A program made the position numbers and the translations under genes. From Haloplanus rubicundus (lineage in GTDB: Archaea; Halobacteriota; Halobacteria; Halobacteriales; Haloferacaceae), in contig NZ_CP031148.1 in the NCBI RefSeq assembly GCF_003342675.1, positions 1,798,001 through 1,862,000 on the forward strand: a DNA stretch of 64,000 nt, given 5' to 3'. Positions 50,589 to 59,249 of this stretch are shown here, piece after piece. The notes beneath the pieces were generated by a model, which was given only the letters and a program-made list of their open reading frames with translations, was not told where the DNA came from and ran no database searches. The first letter of the stretch is position 1; each line of letters opens with the position of its first letter.

Positions 50589-53105
50589 GTGCCGGTGCCT
50601 TCCTTCGACGCCCAGCGCGTCGTCGACACGCTCGACGCGTGGATCGTCGACCGCCCCGCGCGGGTGGTGCTCGCCTTCCTCGTCGTGTCGGGGCTGTTCG
50701 TCGTCGGCCTCGGCGGCGGTGGGACCGACTCCGGAACCGACCAGTTCACGGAGGACGTGCCCGCGGAGCAAGCGCTTCAGGAAGTCAACGACAACTTCGA
50801 GCGGATCACGTTCGGCGCCGACAGCGGATCGACGCAGCTGATCCAGGAGGGGACGAACGTGCTCGCCAAGCCCGCCCTGTTGCGGATGCTGGAGGCACAG
50901 GAACGACTCGCCGGTGATCCGGACCTCCAGGTGTCGAGCACGTCGAGTGTCGCCCGGGCGGTCGCACGAACCCTCGATCCGTCGGCGGACTCCATCGACG
51001 ACGAGATTCGCGCCGTCGAACGCTCCTCCCCGAGCGAAATCGACCGCGCGGTCCGGACCACCGTCGAGCGGAACCCCGGACTCCGTGCCCTCCTCAGTGA
51101 GGATTACAATGCCCGGTCCGCGTCGGCGTCGGCCACCATCGGGACGGTCACGCACCGCCTTCCCGGCGGCGGGAGCGACGGCCCGGGCACCAGCGGCGAG
51201 AGCCCGCTCACGGCCATCCAACTGCAGGCCGAGTACGTCGTCGACGCCGTCGGCGGCGACATCACCGTCTTCGGGAGCGGCATCACGAGCGAGGAACTCG
51301 GCAACGTGATCAACGACTCGCTCGGCCTGGTGATCCCGGCCGCCGTCGCGCTCATCCTGCTCTTTCTGATCGTCGCGTACCGCGACCCCCTCGACCTGTT
51401 GCTCGGCCTCGTCGCCCTCGCGATGACGATGCTCTGGACGTTCGGCTTCATGGGGTTGGCGGGCATCGCCTTCTCCCAACTGCTCGTCGCCATCCCGCCG
51501 CTCCTGCTGGCCGTGGGTATCGACTTCGGCATCCACGCGATCAACCGCTACCGCGAGGAGCACGTCGACGGCGTGAGCGTCGGCAACGCGATGCGTGTCA
51601 CCACCGATCAACTGCTGATCGCCTTCTTCATCGTCACCGGAACGACGGTGCTCGGGTTCGCGGCCAACCTGAGCAGCGGCCTGAGTTCCATCCGCGAACT
51701 CGGCGTCGTCGCCGCGGTGGGCATCGTCTTCACCGCCCTCGTCTTCGGCATCTTTCTCCCCGCGACGAAGGTGCTCGCCGATCGCTGGCGCGAGCGCCTC
51801 GGCGCCCCCGAGTTCGGCTCGGCGGCGCTCGGATCGGAGCGCTCGCTGCTCGGTCGGATTCTGCCCGTCGGCGTCTACGTCGCCCGCGTCGCGCCAAAGG
51901 CGTTCCTCGTCGTCGTCCTCGTCTCCACGGCCCTCTTGGGCCAGTACGGCGCCGGCGTCGACAGCCGCTTCACGCAGGAGGACTTCCTGCCGCCCGAGGA
52001 GCCGCCGGCCTACCTCGAGTACGTCCCCGAACCGTTCCGTCCCGGGGACTACACCGTCACGCAGACGACGAACTTCCTCGAGCGGAACTTCCAGACGGGT
52101 GAGGAGGATACGACCACGGTGTACGTCGAGGGGCCTCTCCACCGGGACGACGCCCTCGAATCCATGTGGCGAGCGGGTGCGGACCCGCCACCGAGTTTCG
52201 TCGACGACGACGGCCACGCCCGCGAGACGAGTATCGTCACCGTCATTCGGTCGTACGCGGCCCAGGATCCGGAGTTCGCGGCGCTGGTCGCGCGTAACGA
52301 CCGGAACGACAACGGCATCCCCGACGACGACCTTCGGACGGTCTACGCCGCTCTCCTCGACTCTCCGGCTCGGGACCGGGCGCTCGACTACATCACCGAC
52401 GACTACACGAGCGCTCGGATCGAATACGCCGTCGAGGCGGACGCGTCCCAAGAGGCCGTCACCGACGACACCCGCGCCGTGGCCGACCGGATGCGCTTCG
52501 AGGCGACGGCGACCGGCGGCGTCATCGTGCTGAAAGCCGTCTCGGACGTGATCGGCGCGTCGGCGTTCCGGAGCCTCGTCATCGCGCTCGTCGCCGCCGC
52601 GGGCTTTCTCGTCTTCGTCTACGGCGTACTGGAGGGACGGCCGTCGCTCGGACTCGTCAACGTCCTGCCCATCGCGCTCACCGTCGCGGCGCTGGCGTCG
52701 ACGATGCGCTTTCTCGACATCCCCTTCAACGTCCTGACGGGCACCAGCCTCTCCATCGCCATCGGTCTCGGTATCGACTACTCCGCACACCTCCTCCACC
52801 GGTTCGTCGAGGAGTACGACGGGGCGACGGACGTAGACGCCGCCTTGCTCGCGACGGTCCGTGGGACGGGCGGGGCGCTCACCGGGAGCATGCTGACCAC
52901 CGTCTCCGGCCTCGGCGTGCTCTGGTTGGCCATCTCGCCCATCCTCGGCCAGTTCGGGCTCCTCATCGCGTTGAGCGTGCTCTACTCCTATCTCGCCTCG
53001 ATTCTGGTCCTCCCGACGACGCTCGTCCTCTGGGATCGCTACGTCGCCTCGGGGGCCGGCCGGTCGCTTCAGTCCGCGGACGCCGAGGCGGCGCCGCTCG
53101 ACTGA
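50589..53105 (+). CDS. RND/MMPL-superfamily transporter
   Basis: 838 residues starting at the GTG at 50589. Two repeats, each with one helix, a large external loop and five more helices: the first at about 25-40 and 235-400, the second at about 435-450 and 655-825. Family motifs include G-I-D-F-G-I-H-A-I-N-R-Y-R-E-E and G-L-G-I-D-Y-S-A-H-L-L-H-R-F-V-E-E, where the Asp residues probably carry protons. Such proteins export lipids, hydrophobic drugs or hopanoid-like molecules; the substrate is unknown. Encoded with the CARD-like protein and divergent from TetR, giving a typical inducible efflux unit. Confidence 0.92.
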   Translation: MPVPSFDAQRVVDTLDAWIVDRPARVVLAFLVVSGLFVVGLGGGGTDSGTDQFTEDVPAEQALQEVNDNFERITFGADSGSTQLIQEGTNVLAKPALLRMLEAQERLAGDPDLQVSSTSSVARAVARTLDPSADSIDDEIRAVERSSPSEIDRAVRTTVERNPGLRALLSEDYNARSASASATIGTVTHRLPGGGSDGPGTSGESPLTAIQLQAEYVVDAVGGDITVFGSGITSEELGNVINDSLGLVIPAAVALILLFLIVAYRDPLDLLLGLVALAMTMLWTFGFMGLAGIAFSQLLVAIPPLLLAVGIDFGIHAINRYREEHVDGVSVGNAMRVTTDQLLIAFFIVTGTTVLGFAANLSSGLSSIRELGVVAAVGIVFTALVFGIFLPATKVLADRWRERLGAPEFGSAALGSERSLLGRILPVGVYVARVAPKAFLVVVLVSTALLGQYGAGVDSRFTQEDFLPPEEPPAYLEYVPEPFRPGDYTVTQTTNFLERNFQTGEEDTTTVYVEGPLHRDDALESMWRAGADPPPSFVDDDGHARETSIVTVIRSYAAQDPEFAALVARNDRNDNGIPDDDLRTVYAALLDSPARDRALDYITDDYTSARIEYAVEADASQEAVTDDTRAVADRMRFEATATGGVIVLKAVSDVIGASAFRSLVIALVAAAGFLVFVYGVLEGRPSLGLVNVLPIALTVAALASTMRFLDIPFNVLTGTSLSIAIGLGIDYSAHLLHRFVEEYDGATDVDAALLATVRGTGGALTGSMLTTVSGLGVLWLAISPILGQFGLLIALSVLYSYLASILVLPTTLVLWDRYVASGAGRSLQSADAEAAPLD

Positions 53106-53110
53106 TCGAG

Positions 53111-53126
53111 TATCACACCTGAGAAC
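53111..53126 (+). promoter_or_regulatory. Motility-regulon dyad, cheW promoter
   Basis: tatcacacctgagaac, matching the consensus TWTCA-N4-TGAKAWY. Eleven nt separate it from the TATA-like gtttatta (53138-53145), and the cheW ATG follows about 27 nt later. Confidence 0.65.
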
Positions 53127-53169
53127 CCGGCGGCCGGGTTTATTATGGGGTGGCTCGAATCCCGGCGCA

Positions 53170-53811
53170 ATGACCGATCCGACCACGCAGTCGGACGCCG
53201 ACGTGCCGAATCTCGACGAAGAGATGATCGCAGCCGTCGAGGGCATCGACACGTCCGACGTCGCGGCGCCCGTCTCGACCGCCATCGACGACGCGGACGA
53301 CGACGGCGACGCGCCCCTCGACGCCGACGGGGCGTCGTCGACCGACGCGGACGACGAGGCGCCCGAGGACGACGACGAGACCATCTCGGTCCTGGAGTTC
53401 GTCCTCGGCGACGAGCGCTACTGTCTGGACATCACCTACATCGAACAGATCGTCGAACGGGGGACGGTCACGCGGATCCCCAACGCTCCCGACTTCGTCG
53501 AGGGCGTCATCGACCTCCGCGGCGACATCACGACGGTCATCGACCCGATGGAGACGCTGGCGGCCGAGAGCGACGACGCGGGCGAACTGATCGTCGTCTT
53601 CGACTCGGCGCGGATGGACGACGAGTGGAGCGTCGGGTGGGCCGTCGACGGCGTCAGGCGCGTCTCGACCGTCTCGCTCTCGGCGGTCAAGGAGTCCCCG
53701 GTCGACGAGCCGTGGATCAACGGGGTGGTCAAACGCGAGGACGACGGCGAGTTCGTCATCTGGACGGAGCCCGGGAAACTGATGCGGGCCGACGGCGACG
53801 ACGCGGCGTAA
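53170..53811 (+). CDS. cheW: Chemotaxis adaptor CheW
   Basis: 213 residues. After an acidic, disordered N-terminal stretch of about 72 residues comes the CheW domain: V-L-E-F-V-L-G-D-E-R-Y-C-L-D-I-T-Y-I-E-Q-I, then I-P-N-A-P-D-F-V-E-G-V-I-D-L-R-G, the receptor- and CheA-binding surface. It links transducers such as HemAT to the CheA kinase. Typical CheW is about 150 residues, so the acidic extension is an elaboration. The promoter carries the shared 16-bp dyad and TATA box, leaderless to the ATG at 53170. CheA is not in the window. Confidence 0.93.
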   Translation: MTDPTTQSDADVPNLDEEMIAAVEGIDTSDVAAPVSTAIDDADDDGDAPLDADGASSTDADDEAPEDDDETISVLEFVLGDERYCLDITYIEQIVERGTVTRIPNAPDFVEGVIDLRGDITTVIDPMETLAAESDDAGELIVVFDSARMDDEWSVGWAVDGVRRVSTVSLSAVKESPVDEPWINGVVKREDDGEFVIWTEPGKLMRADGDDAA

Positions 53812-54219
53812 CTATCGGCGCCGCAGGAACTCGGGGAGCCGAATCCGATCCAGGCCATCCTCGGGGACGACGGTCGGCTCCGGGCGGGCAGTCATGCTCG
53901 GCGGACCGTCCCGCGTTCGGGTGCGCGTGCGGGGATCGGCCGGGGAGCCGGTCGCGTCGACCGGCTCCGTCTCGACGACGAGTTCCTCCCAGACCGCCGA
54001 CTTCTCCGCCGCCCGGCCCGACGCCTTCCGTCGCCCCTCCTCGTAGGAGAGTTCGATCATGCTCCGTTCGTACGTCGTGTCGGCGGCGTCGCGGACCCGT
54101 TCGTACTCCTCGCGGTTCGGCGTTCCGAGGCTCCGAGCGACGCCGAGGGCGAAGGCCCGTTCGAGCGCCCCCGCCTTGTCCAGGTCGTCCCAGTCGGTAT
54201 CGAACTCGGAGTCGTACAT
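53812..54219 (-). CDS. Conserved protein of the haloarchaeal motility locus, unknown function
   Basis: 135 residues from the ATG at 54219. The N-terminal half is helical and charged (D-D-L-D-K-A-G-A-L-E-R-A-F-A-L-G-V-A, then Y-E-R-S-M-I-E-L-S-Y-E-E-G-R-R-K-A). The C-terminal half is Pro/Arg/Thr-rich and probably disordered, ending I-R-L-P-E-F-L-R-R-R. No membrane segment or catalytic motif. Its start lies one nucleotide after the stop of the KaiC-like gene, so they are co-transcribed and may act together. Convergent with cheW; stops adjoin. Confidence 0.65.
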   Translation of the reverse strand: MYDSEFDTDWDDLDKAGALERAFALGVARSLGTPNREEYERVRDAADTTYERSMIELSYEEGRRKASGRAAEKSAVWEELVVETEPVDATGSPADPRTRTRTRDGPPSMTARPEPTVVPEDGLDRIRLPEFLRRR

Positions 54220-54220
54220 C

Positions 54221-54925
54221 TCAGGCCTCGACCTCACGTTTGGGGCGGACGTGCAAGCCGTCGTCGTCGAACTCGACGGGGTAGATGTCGCTGTCGATGT
54301 CCGTCCCGCGCATCTTGATGATCTGGACGCCGCGCCGCATCCCGTCGCCCTCCATGTAGTTGTGCATGAAGACGACGCCGTGAGCGAGGTAGTGTTCGTC
54401 CGCGTAGGACGTGGGGTCGGTCATCTCCGAGATCAGGATGGTCGTCGCGTCGACGCGTTTGAGTGATGTGAGAAACTGGACGAACGCCTCGTGGTTGTCG
54501 GGGTAGAAATACTGCAGGATCATCGTGGAGTCGATGACCAGGCGGTCGATTTCCCGGGAGTTGATGAATCCCACCAGCCGGTTGGTCATGTTCTTGACGC
54601 CGGTGGAGAAGTCGTTGCCGCCGGGACCTTTCAGCAGTCGCTTGGCGTTCGAGTCGAAGACGTTCCGAAACTGGAAGTTCCCCGACTGTGCCGCCTTCTC
54701 GAAGCCGAAGTCGTAAGATCCCATGTCGTGGGTCAGTTCGGCCTCCGTCTCGTGCATGCTCAGAAAGAGGCACTTATCGCCCACCCGCGCCCCCTCCGTA
54801 ACGAAATGCGAGGAGAACGTCGTCTTCCCACTGCCCGGTGGCCCGCTGAGAATGTACAACCGATTCCGGAGGAGTCCCCCGTCGACGAGTTCGTCGAAAC
54901 CGTCCACGCCGGTGGAAAGCCTCAT
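54221..54925 (-). CDS. KaiC-like RecA-fold ATPase of the motility locus
   Basis: 234 residues from the ATG at 54925, the leaderless position. It has a single KaiC/RadA-type domain: G-V-D-G-F-D-E-L-V-D-G-G, Walker A G-P-P-G-S-G-K-T-T-F (about 28-37), a conserved glutamate in H-E-T-E-A-E and Walker B D-R-L-V-I-D-S-T. It resembles FlaH (ArlH) and other haloarchaeal HTR-like proteins encoded near chemotaxis genes. FlaH binds ATP at the archaellum motor. However, true flaH normally lies downstream of flaF and flaG, so this is probably a paralogue with a signalling role. The promoter carries the shared dyad. Confidence 0.8.
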   Translation of the reverse strand: MRLSTGVDGFDELVDGGLLRNRLYILSGPPGSGKTTFSSHFVTEGARVGDKCLFLSMHETEAELTHDMGSYDFGFEKAAQSGNFQFRNVFDSNAKRLLKGPGGNDFSTGVKNMTNRLVGFINSREIDRLVIDSTMILQYFYPDNHEAFVQFLTSLKRVDATTILISEMTDPTSYADEHYLAHGVVFMHNYMEGDGMRRGVQIIKMRGTDIDSDIYPVEFDDDGLHVRPKREVEA

Positions 54926-54967
54926 TGGCCGGACATCGCCGCTCCGAATCAAATAGGTTGCGCCCGG

Positions 54968-54983
54968 GTTCTCATACGTGAAA
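54968..54983 (-). promoter_or_regulatory. Motility-regulon dyad, KaiC-like gene promoter
   Basis: On the minus strand: tttcacgtatgagaac, matching the consensus TWTCA-N4-TGAKAWY. Eleven nt later comes the TATA-like ctatttga (complement of 54949-54956), then the ATG at 54925. Confidence 0.65.
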
Positions 54984-55083
54984 ATCGGCCTCGTCGGAGC
55001 CGTCGAGTCGCGCTATCGCGCCCCTCGGGCCGTGCTCCGCGTTGCGAATTTATTTCAGTCAGTCCACGTAACGGTATGTCGTA

Positions 55084-55818
55084 ATGACCGAGCTCACACG
55101 CACCGGAATCGAGGGACTCGATTCGATCCTCGGTGGGGGCATTGTCGACAACGCGACCGTACTGATCAGTGGGAACCCCGGCACCGGAAAGAGCATCCTC
55201 GGGTTGCAGTACATCTACAACGGCGTACAGGAGTTCGACGAGAAGGGAATCTACCTCTCCTTCGAGGAGAACCGGGAGGACATCGCACAGGCGGCCGAAT
55301 CCATCGGCTTCGACGACTGGCGCGAACTGGTCGAGGAGGACGAAATCCTCATCTACGACAAGCAGGAACTGCTCCGCCACAACGACTTCAACGACACGCT
55401 GGAACTGTTGCTGGACGAGTTCGAGGAGATGGAGTACGAACGACTCGTCCTCGACTCGCTGACGATGTTCGAACTGTTCTTCGCGGACGAACAGGAAAAA
55501 CGGACGTACCTCCTCAAATTCTCGGATATTCTGAAGGCCAACGGGCTGACATCGCTGCTCATCGCGGAGCAGTCCGCCGTCTTTCCCGAACAGGACATCG
55601 GCCTCGAGAACTTCCTCACCGACGGGAACATCTACCTGATCCAGACGCCGACCGAGTCGGGCGTCAACCGGTACATCTGGGTCGCGAAGATGCGAAAACA
55701 GGACATCGAGACGGACATCTTCCCCATGGACATCACCGACGGAGGCATCACCGTCCACGAACGCGCCGCTGGATTCTCGATGATGGGCCAGCGTGACGGC
55801 CCGTTCCCCGGCGAGTGA
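55084..55818 (+). CDS. Second KaiC-like RecA-fold ATPase
   Basis: 244 residues, one KaiC domain: G-I-E-G-L-D-S-I-L-G-G-G, Walker A G-N-P-G-T-G-K-S-I-L (about 30-39), S-F-E-E-N-R-E-D (catalytic Glu region) and Walker B R-L-V-L-D-S-L. Closer to canonical KaiC repeats than the divergent gene at 54221. A TATA-like atttattt (55048-55055) precedes it, but the shared dyad is absent, so it may be regulated differently. Divergent from the first ATPase gene with 158 bp between starts. Circadian function is not implied: no kaiA/kaiB and only one domain. Confidence 0.85.
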   Translation: MTELTRTGIEGLDSILGGGIVDNATVLISGNPGTGKSILGLQYIYNGVQEFDEKGIYLSFEENREDIAQAAESIGFDDWRELVEEDEILIYDKQELLRHNDFNDTLELLLDEFEEMEYERLVLDSLTMFELFFADEQEKRTYLLKFSDILKANGLTSLLIAEQSAVFPEQDIGLENFLTDGNIYLIQTPTESGVNRYIWVAKMRKQDIETDIFPMDITDGGITVHERAAGFSMMGQRDGPFPGE

Positions 55819-56157
55819 TCACTCCGAGGAGAGCGTTCGCCAGACCTCGTCGATCTGATTCTGGACCTGTCGGCGCTCTTCCACCTCGACGGAGACGTCC
55901 CCCTCGCTGAAGCACACGACGACTTCCTCGATGTTCCGACGGTAGACGTTGACTCGCCGGCGTTCGTCGGAGAGCACCCGGTCGTGGTGTTCGAGCAGGT
56001 CCGCGTCCTGTAGTTCCTCGATCCGGCGGTAACAGGTGGCGATCGGTACGTCGAGTTCGTCGCTGAGTTCCTGGGCCGACCGTGGTTCGTGAGCGAAACT
56101 CAGTATTTGCGGGTTGTACTCGTTGCCCAGAACCCGAAGCATCTCGATCCCGTCCAT
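55819..56157 (-). CDS. Winged-helix regulator of the motility locus
   Basis: 112 residues. The winged HTH shows M-L-R-V-L-G-N-E-Y-N-P-Q-I-L, R-S-A-Q-E-L-S-D-E-L-D-V-P-I-A-T-C-Y-R-R-I-E-E-L (recognition helix) and Y-R-R-N-I-E-E-V-V-V (wing), of the ArsR/HTH-20 group, without metal-binding cysteine pairs. The last 30 residues form a helix for dimerisation. A minus-strand ttttattg (complement of about 56190-56197) precedes the ATG. It lies directly before the archaellin genes and divergent from a promoter bearing the shared dyad, so it is a leading candidate for the regulator that binds that dyad; this is inference only. Confidence 0.85.
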   Translation of the reverse strand: MDGIEMLRVLGNEYNPQILSFAHEPRSAQELSDELDVPIATCYRRIEELQDADLLEHHDRVLSDERRRVNVYRRNIEEVVVCFSEGDVSVEVEERRQVQNQIDEVWRTLSSE

Positions 56158-56237
56158 TCGTTATCAGTTCAGATACGGGGGAGCACAATAAAATGTACTG
56201 TCGGACGCGTGCAAGACGCGGGGGGTCGGCAGTAGAG

Positions 56238-56253
56238 TATCAGCACTGAGAAT
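56238..56253 (+). promoter_or_regulatory. Motility-regulon dyad, small membrane gene promoter
   Basis: tatcagcactgagaat, an inverted repeat tcag-ca-ctga. Eleven nt later comes the TATA-like gtttatac (56265-56272), then the ATG at 56304. Confidence 0.65.
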
Positions 56254-56303
56254 ATCATGCGCAGGTTTATACATCGCTGTGGCGAGCTTGCGAACGAACC
56301 ACG

Positions 56304-56585
56304 ATGCTCGTCGTCGAATACCTTTATTTAGCCGCCACGGCCGTGCTGGTCGTTTCCGGGCTGACGATGGTCGGCATGGCGATCAGGGCGTACCTCCAGA
56401 CCACTCGCCGCGCGATGATCCACGTCTCGCTCGGCTTCGGCCTCATCGCCGCCGCCGCCATCGCGACGGCGATCAGTGCGTTCGTCACGGACTTCGAGGG
56501 CGTCCGGTCGCTGCTGCTGGTCAACAACGGCCTCTCGTCGCTCGGGTTCATTCTCGTCGTCTACAGTCTCGTTATCTACGATTGA
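56304..56585 (+). CDS. Small three-helix membrane protein (DUF7521-like)
   Basis: 93 residues with three hydrophobic helices: Y-L-Y-L-A-A-T-A-V-L-V-V-S-G-L (5-24), M-I-H-V-S-L-G-F-G-L-I-A-A-A-A (38-60) and L-L-V-N-N-G-L-S-S-L-G-F-I-L-V-V (69-90). There is almost no external domain. Resembles a haloarchaeal family of small membrane proteins (DUF7521); function unknown. It carries the same promoter architecture as the archaellins that follow, suggesting co-regulation with motility. Confidence 0.7.
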   Translation: MLVVEYLYLAATAVLVVSGLTMVGMAIRAYLQTTRRAMIHVSLGFGLIAAAAIATAISAFVTDFEGVRSLLLVNNGLSSLGFILVVYSLVIYD

Positions 56586-56635
56586 TATTCGGCTACCCGG
56601 CGGATTTCGGGTGTAGATCCGGCTGAAGCCTTTAT

Positions 56636-56651
56636 TTTCACAGATGATATT
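56636..56651 (+). promoter_or_regulatory. Motility-regulon dyad, archaellin 1 promoter
   Basis: tttcacagatgatatt, matching TWTCA-N4-TGA. Eleven nt later comes the TATA-like ctttattt (56663-56670). The leader to the ATG at 56731 is about 38 nt. Confidence 0.65.
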
Positions 56652-56730
56652 TGGGGACGTAGCTTTATTTGTGACTTCGAGAACGGTAGGACAGAGCCCA
56701 CGGGCACGACCCGGGGACACACAACCAACG

Positions 56731-57438
56731 ATGTTCGAAGAACGAACGGAGCGGGGGCAGGTCGGTATTGGGACGCTCATCGTGTTCATCGCGATGGTCC
56801 TGGTCGCGGCGATCGCGGCCGGCGTCCTCATCAATACCGCCGGCTTCCTCCAGACGCAGTCAGAACAGACCGGCCAACAGAGTAGCGCACAGGTCACCGA
56901 CCGGCTCGAACCGGTCTCGAAGACCGGCAACGTGTCCGCTTACGACTCGTACAACGAGACCATCGTCGCGAACACGACTCCGTACTCCGATGGGAACAAC
57001 ACCAACGTCTCCTTGCGGGTCAACGAGGTATCGATGGTGGTCCAGAAGTCACCGGGGGCGAGCGACATCAACATGAGCGCGACCACGTTCGAACTGGTCG
57101 GACCGGGCGGCACCGACCGCTTCGCGTTCACCAACAAGACGGTTGTCAACCGGTCCGGGGCGGCCGGGCCGGACGACCGGACGCGAGCGCTTCAGGACGA
57201 CGACTCGTCGCTCAACGCCTCCGAGGGTAACAGCGGCCTCATCCTGAACAGCCGGACCGACCGACTGGTCGTCACCCTCAACATGACCAAGTTGGCGACC
57301 AACGGTGCCTTCGCCAACGAACCGCTCGAACCCGGTGACACCATGACTCTCCGGGTCAACACCGAGAGCGGCGCGACGAGTATCATCCGCATCCAGGTGC
57401 CCCAGTCGCTGTCCGGTGAGGAATCCGTCGAACTGTAA
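56731..57438 (+). CDS. arlB: Archaellin 1 (major archaellum filament protein)
   Basis: 235 residues. A short positive leader (M-F-E-E-R-T-E-R-G) is followed by the cut site G|Q-V-G-I-G for the preflagellin peptidase, then a 20-residue hydrophobic helix ([17 protein letters not shown]). The mature protein assembles through this helix into the archaellum filament. The central part is variable, with many N-x-S/T sequons (N-E-T, N-T-T, N-V-S, N-M-S, N-K-T, N-R-S, N-A-S) for N-glycosylation. The C-terminal end ([12 protein letters not shown]) is shared with the next two genes. It has its own dyad-TATA promoter. Confidence 0.95.
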   Translation: MFEERTERGQVGIGTLIVFIAMVLVAAIAAGVLINTAGFLQTQSEQTGQQSSAQVTDRLEPVSKTGNVSAYDSYNETIVANTTPYSDGNNTNVSLRVNEVSMVVQKSPGASDINMSATTFELVGPGGTDRFAFTNKTVVNRSGAAGPDDRTRALQDDDSSLNASEGNSGLILNSRTDRLVVTLNMTKLATNGAFANEPLEPGDTMTLRVNTESGATSIIRIQVPQSLSGEESVEL

Positions 57439-57457
57439 TCTGCGGCGCCTTTCTTCG

Positions 57458-57462
57458 TTTTT
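57458..57462 (+). terminator. Short T-run after archaellin 1
   Basis: ttttt 20 nt after the archaellin 1 stop, before the next archaellin promoter. A T-run without a strong stem is the usual form of archaeal transcription termination. Its short length makes this weak. Confidence 0.4.
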
Positions 57463-57497
57463 CGCGACTGTCCAGCGACGCCAACGCCGTCTCCCGA

Positions 57498-57513
57498 TTT
57501 CATCAGTGATATT
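57498..57513 (+). promoter_or_regulatory. Motility-regulon dyad, archaellin 2 promoter
   Basis: tttcatcagtgatatt. Eleven nt later comes the TATA-like gtttaaca (57525-57532). The spacer cgggggtgtag resembles those of the other archaellin promoters. Confidence 0.65.
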
Positions 57514-57593
57514 CGGGGGTGTAGGTTTAACACTCACTTCTGACTACGTTGGCGTAGCTCCCGACGGACGCGGCCTCGGGGATCCACAAACAT

Positions 57594-58268
57594 ATGTTCG
57601 AAGAACGAACGGAGAGGGGACAGGTCGGTATTGGGACGCTCATCGTGTTCATCGCGATGGTCCTGGTCGCGGCGATCGCGGCCGGCGTCCTGATCAACAC
57701 CGCCGGCTTCCTCCAGACGCAGTCAGAACAGACGGGTCAACAGAGTAGCGCACAGGTCACGGATCGGCTCGAACCGGTCTCGAAAACCGGGAACGTGTCC
57801 GCCTACGACTACAATAATAACTCGATACGGGGCAGCGTCGCGGTCAACAATGACACTTCTCTTGCCGTCGACAACGTGTCGATGGTGGTCCAGAAGTCGC
57901 CGGGGGCGAGCGACATCAACATGAGCGCGACGACGTTCGAACTCATCGGGCCGGACGGCACCGATCGCTTCGCGTTCACTAACGGCACGGCGATCAACAA
58001 GACCCGTGGCGACGTGCGGTCCCTTCAGGACGACGACAATTCGCTCAACACGACCCGCGACGCGGGCCTGATACTGAACAGCCGGACCGACCGGTTGGTC
58101 GTCACGATCAACATGACTGCCCTCGACCAGAACGGAGCATACGACAATGATCCACTGGAACCCGGTGAGACGCTCACGCTCCGGGTCAACACCGAGAGCG
58201 GCGCGACAAGCATCATCCGCATCCAGGTGCCCCAGTCGCTCAACGGCGAGAAGTCGGTCGAACTGTAG
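57594..58268 (+). CDS. arlB: Archaellin 2
   Basis: 224 residues. The first 75 residues are identical to archaellin 1 (same leader, cut site, hydrophobic helix and S-K-T-G-N-V-S-A-Y), and the DNA is nearly identical there. The variable part is shorter, with sequons N-N-S, N-D-T, N-M-S, N-G-T, N-K-T and N-T-T. The last 25 residues again match. The middle domain contains the conserved [16 protein letters not shown]. It probably co-assembles with the other archaellins or replaces them under other conditions. Own promoter with the shared dyad, and a T9 run after the stop. Confidence 0.95.
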   Translation: MFEERTERGQVGIGTLIVFIAMVLVAAIAAGVLINTAGFLQTQSEQTGQQSSAQVTDRLEPVSKTGNVSAYDYNNNSIRGSVAVNNDTSLAVDNVSMVVQKSPGASDINMSATTFELIGPDGTDRFAFTNGTAINKTRGDVRSLQDDDNSLNTTRDAGLILNSRTDRLVVTINMTALDQNGAYDNDPLEPGETLTLRVNTESGATSIIRIQVPQSLNGEKSVEL

Positions 58269-58288
58269 TTCGCGGCGGCGCTCCTCCG

Positions 58289-58297
58289 TTTTTTTTT
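58289..58297 (+). terminator. T9 run after archaellin 2
   Basis: Nine consecutive T residues 20 nt after the stop codon, a good archaeal terminator, lying before the archaellin 3 promoter. This supports separate transcription of each archaellin gene. Confidence 0.7.
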
Positions 58298-58328
58298 AGT
58301 CGACGGCAGTCCGACAGCCGTCTTCGAA

Positions 58329-58344
58329 TTTCACTGATGATATT
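58329..58344 (+). promoter_or_regulatory. Motility-regulon dyad, archaellin 3 promoter
   Basis: tttcactgatgatatt. Eleven nt later comes the TATA-like gtttaaca (58356-58363). The spacer cggggatatag again resembles those of archaellins 1 and 2. Confidence 0.65.
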
Positions 58345-58424
58345 CGGGGATATAGGTTTAACATTCCTCCGAATGACTGGGACACAGAGCCCGAGACACC
58401 GGATTCTCGGGGGACACACACAAA

Positions 58425-59174
58425 ATGTTCGAAGAACGAACGGAGAGGGGGCAGGTCGGTATTGGGACGCTCATCGTGTTCATCGCGATGGTCCTGGTCG
58501 CGGCGATCGCGGCCGGCGTCCTGATCAACACCGCCGGCTTCCTCCAGACGCAGTCAGAACAGACCGGCCAACAGAGTAGCGCACAGGTCACCGACCGGCT
58601 CGAACCCGTCTCGAAAACCGGGAACGTGTCCGCGTACAACCGTACGTACACCCTTGACAACGGCTCGGTCGTCAGTCCCGGTACCGAGAACGCCACGTTC
58701 GTGGGCGTCGAAACCGGCGACGACAGGAATCTCTCGGCGGCGAACCAGTCGCTAGCGGTTCACGAGGTGTCACTGGTGGTCCAGAAGTCACCGGGGGCGA
58801 GCGACATCAACATGAGCGCGACCACGTTCGAACTCGTCGGACCGGACGGCACCGACCGCTTCGCGTTCACCAACGAGGACGTGATCAACCGATCCGACGC
58901 GTCCGGGCCGGACGACCGGACCCGTGCGCTTCAGGACGACGACAACTCGCTCAACGAGAGTCGAGGTAGCGGCCTCATCCTGAACAGCCGGACCGACCGG
59001 CTGGTCGTCACGCTCGATTTCAACGAGACGGCCAAAGACGATACGTTCGTCAACGGGCCACTCGACTCCGGCGAGACGGTTACGCTCCGGATCAACACCG
59101 AGAGTGGTGCGACGAGTATCATTCGCATCCAGGTGCCTCAGTCGCTGTCCGGTGAGGAATCCGTCGAGCTGTAA
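58425..59174 (+). CDS. arlB: Archaellin 3
   Basis: 249 residues, the longest of the three. Leader, cut site and helix are the same as in archaellins 1 and 2. The variable part is enlarged by about 15-25 residues ([16 protein letters not shown]), with sequons N-R-T, N-G-S, N-A-T, N-L-S, N-Q-S, N-M-S, N-R-S and N-E-T. The C-terminus [17 protein letters not shown] is identical to that of archaellin 1. Near-identical ends with divergent centres suggest gene conversion between the copies. Own dyad-TATA promoter. Confidence 0.95.
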   Translation: MFEERTERGQVGIGTLIVFIAMVLVAAIAAGVLINTAGFLQTQSEQTGQQSSAQVTDRLEPVSKTGNVSAYNRTYTLDNGSVVSPGTENATFVGVETGDDRNLSAANQSLAVHEVSLVVQKSPGASDINMSATTFELVGPDGTDRFAFTNEDVINRSDASGPDDRTRALQDDDNSLNESRGSGLILNSRTDRLVVTLDFNETAKDDTFVNGPLDSGETVTLRINTESGATSIIRIQVPQSLSGEESVEL

Positions 59175-59249
59175 TCTCGCGGCCAGCGCACCGCTGCACC
59201 ACGGAATCTTTATGTTTTCACTCCCGAAAGTGGTAACACTGCTCAGGGT

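Noticed and set aside
54221-55818. Circadian clock genes
   Set aside because: The KaiC-like proteins are single-domain and lack kaiA/kaiB neighbours; the context is chemotaxis.
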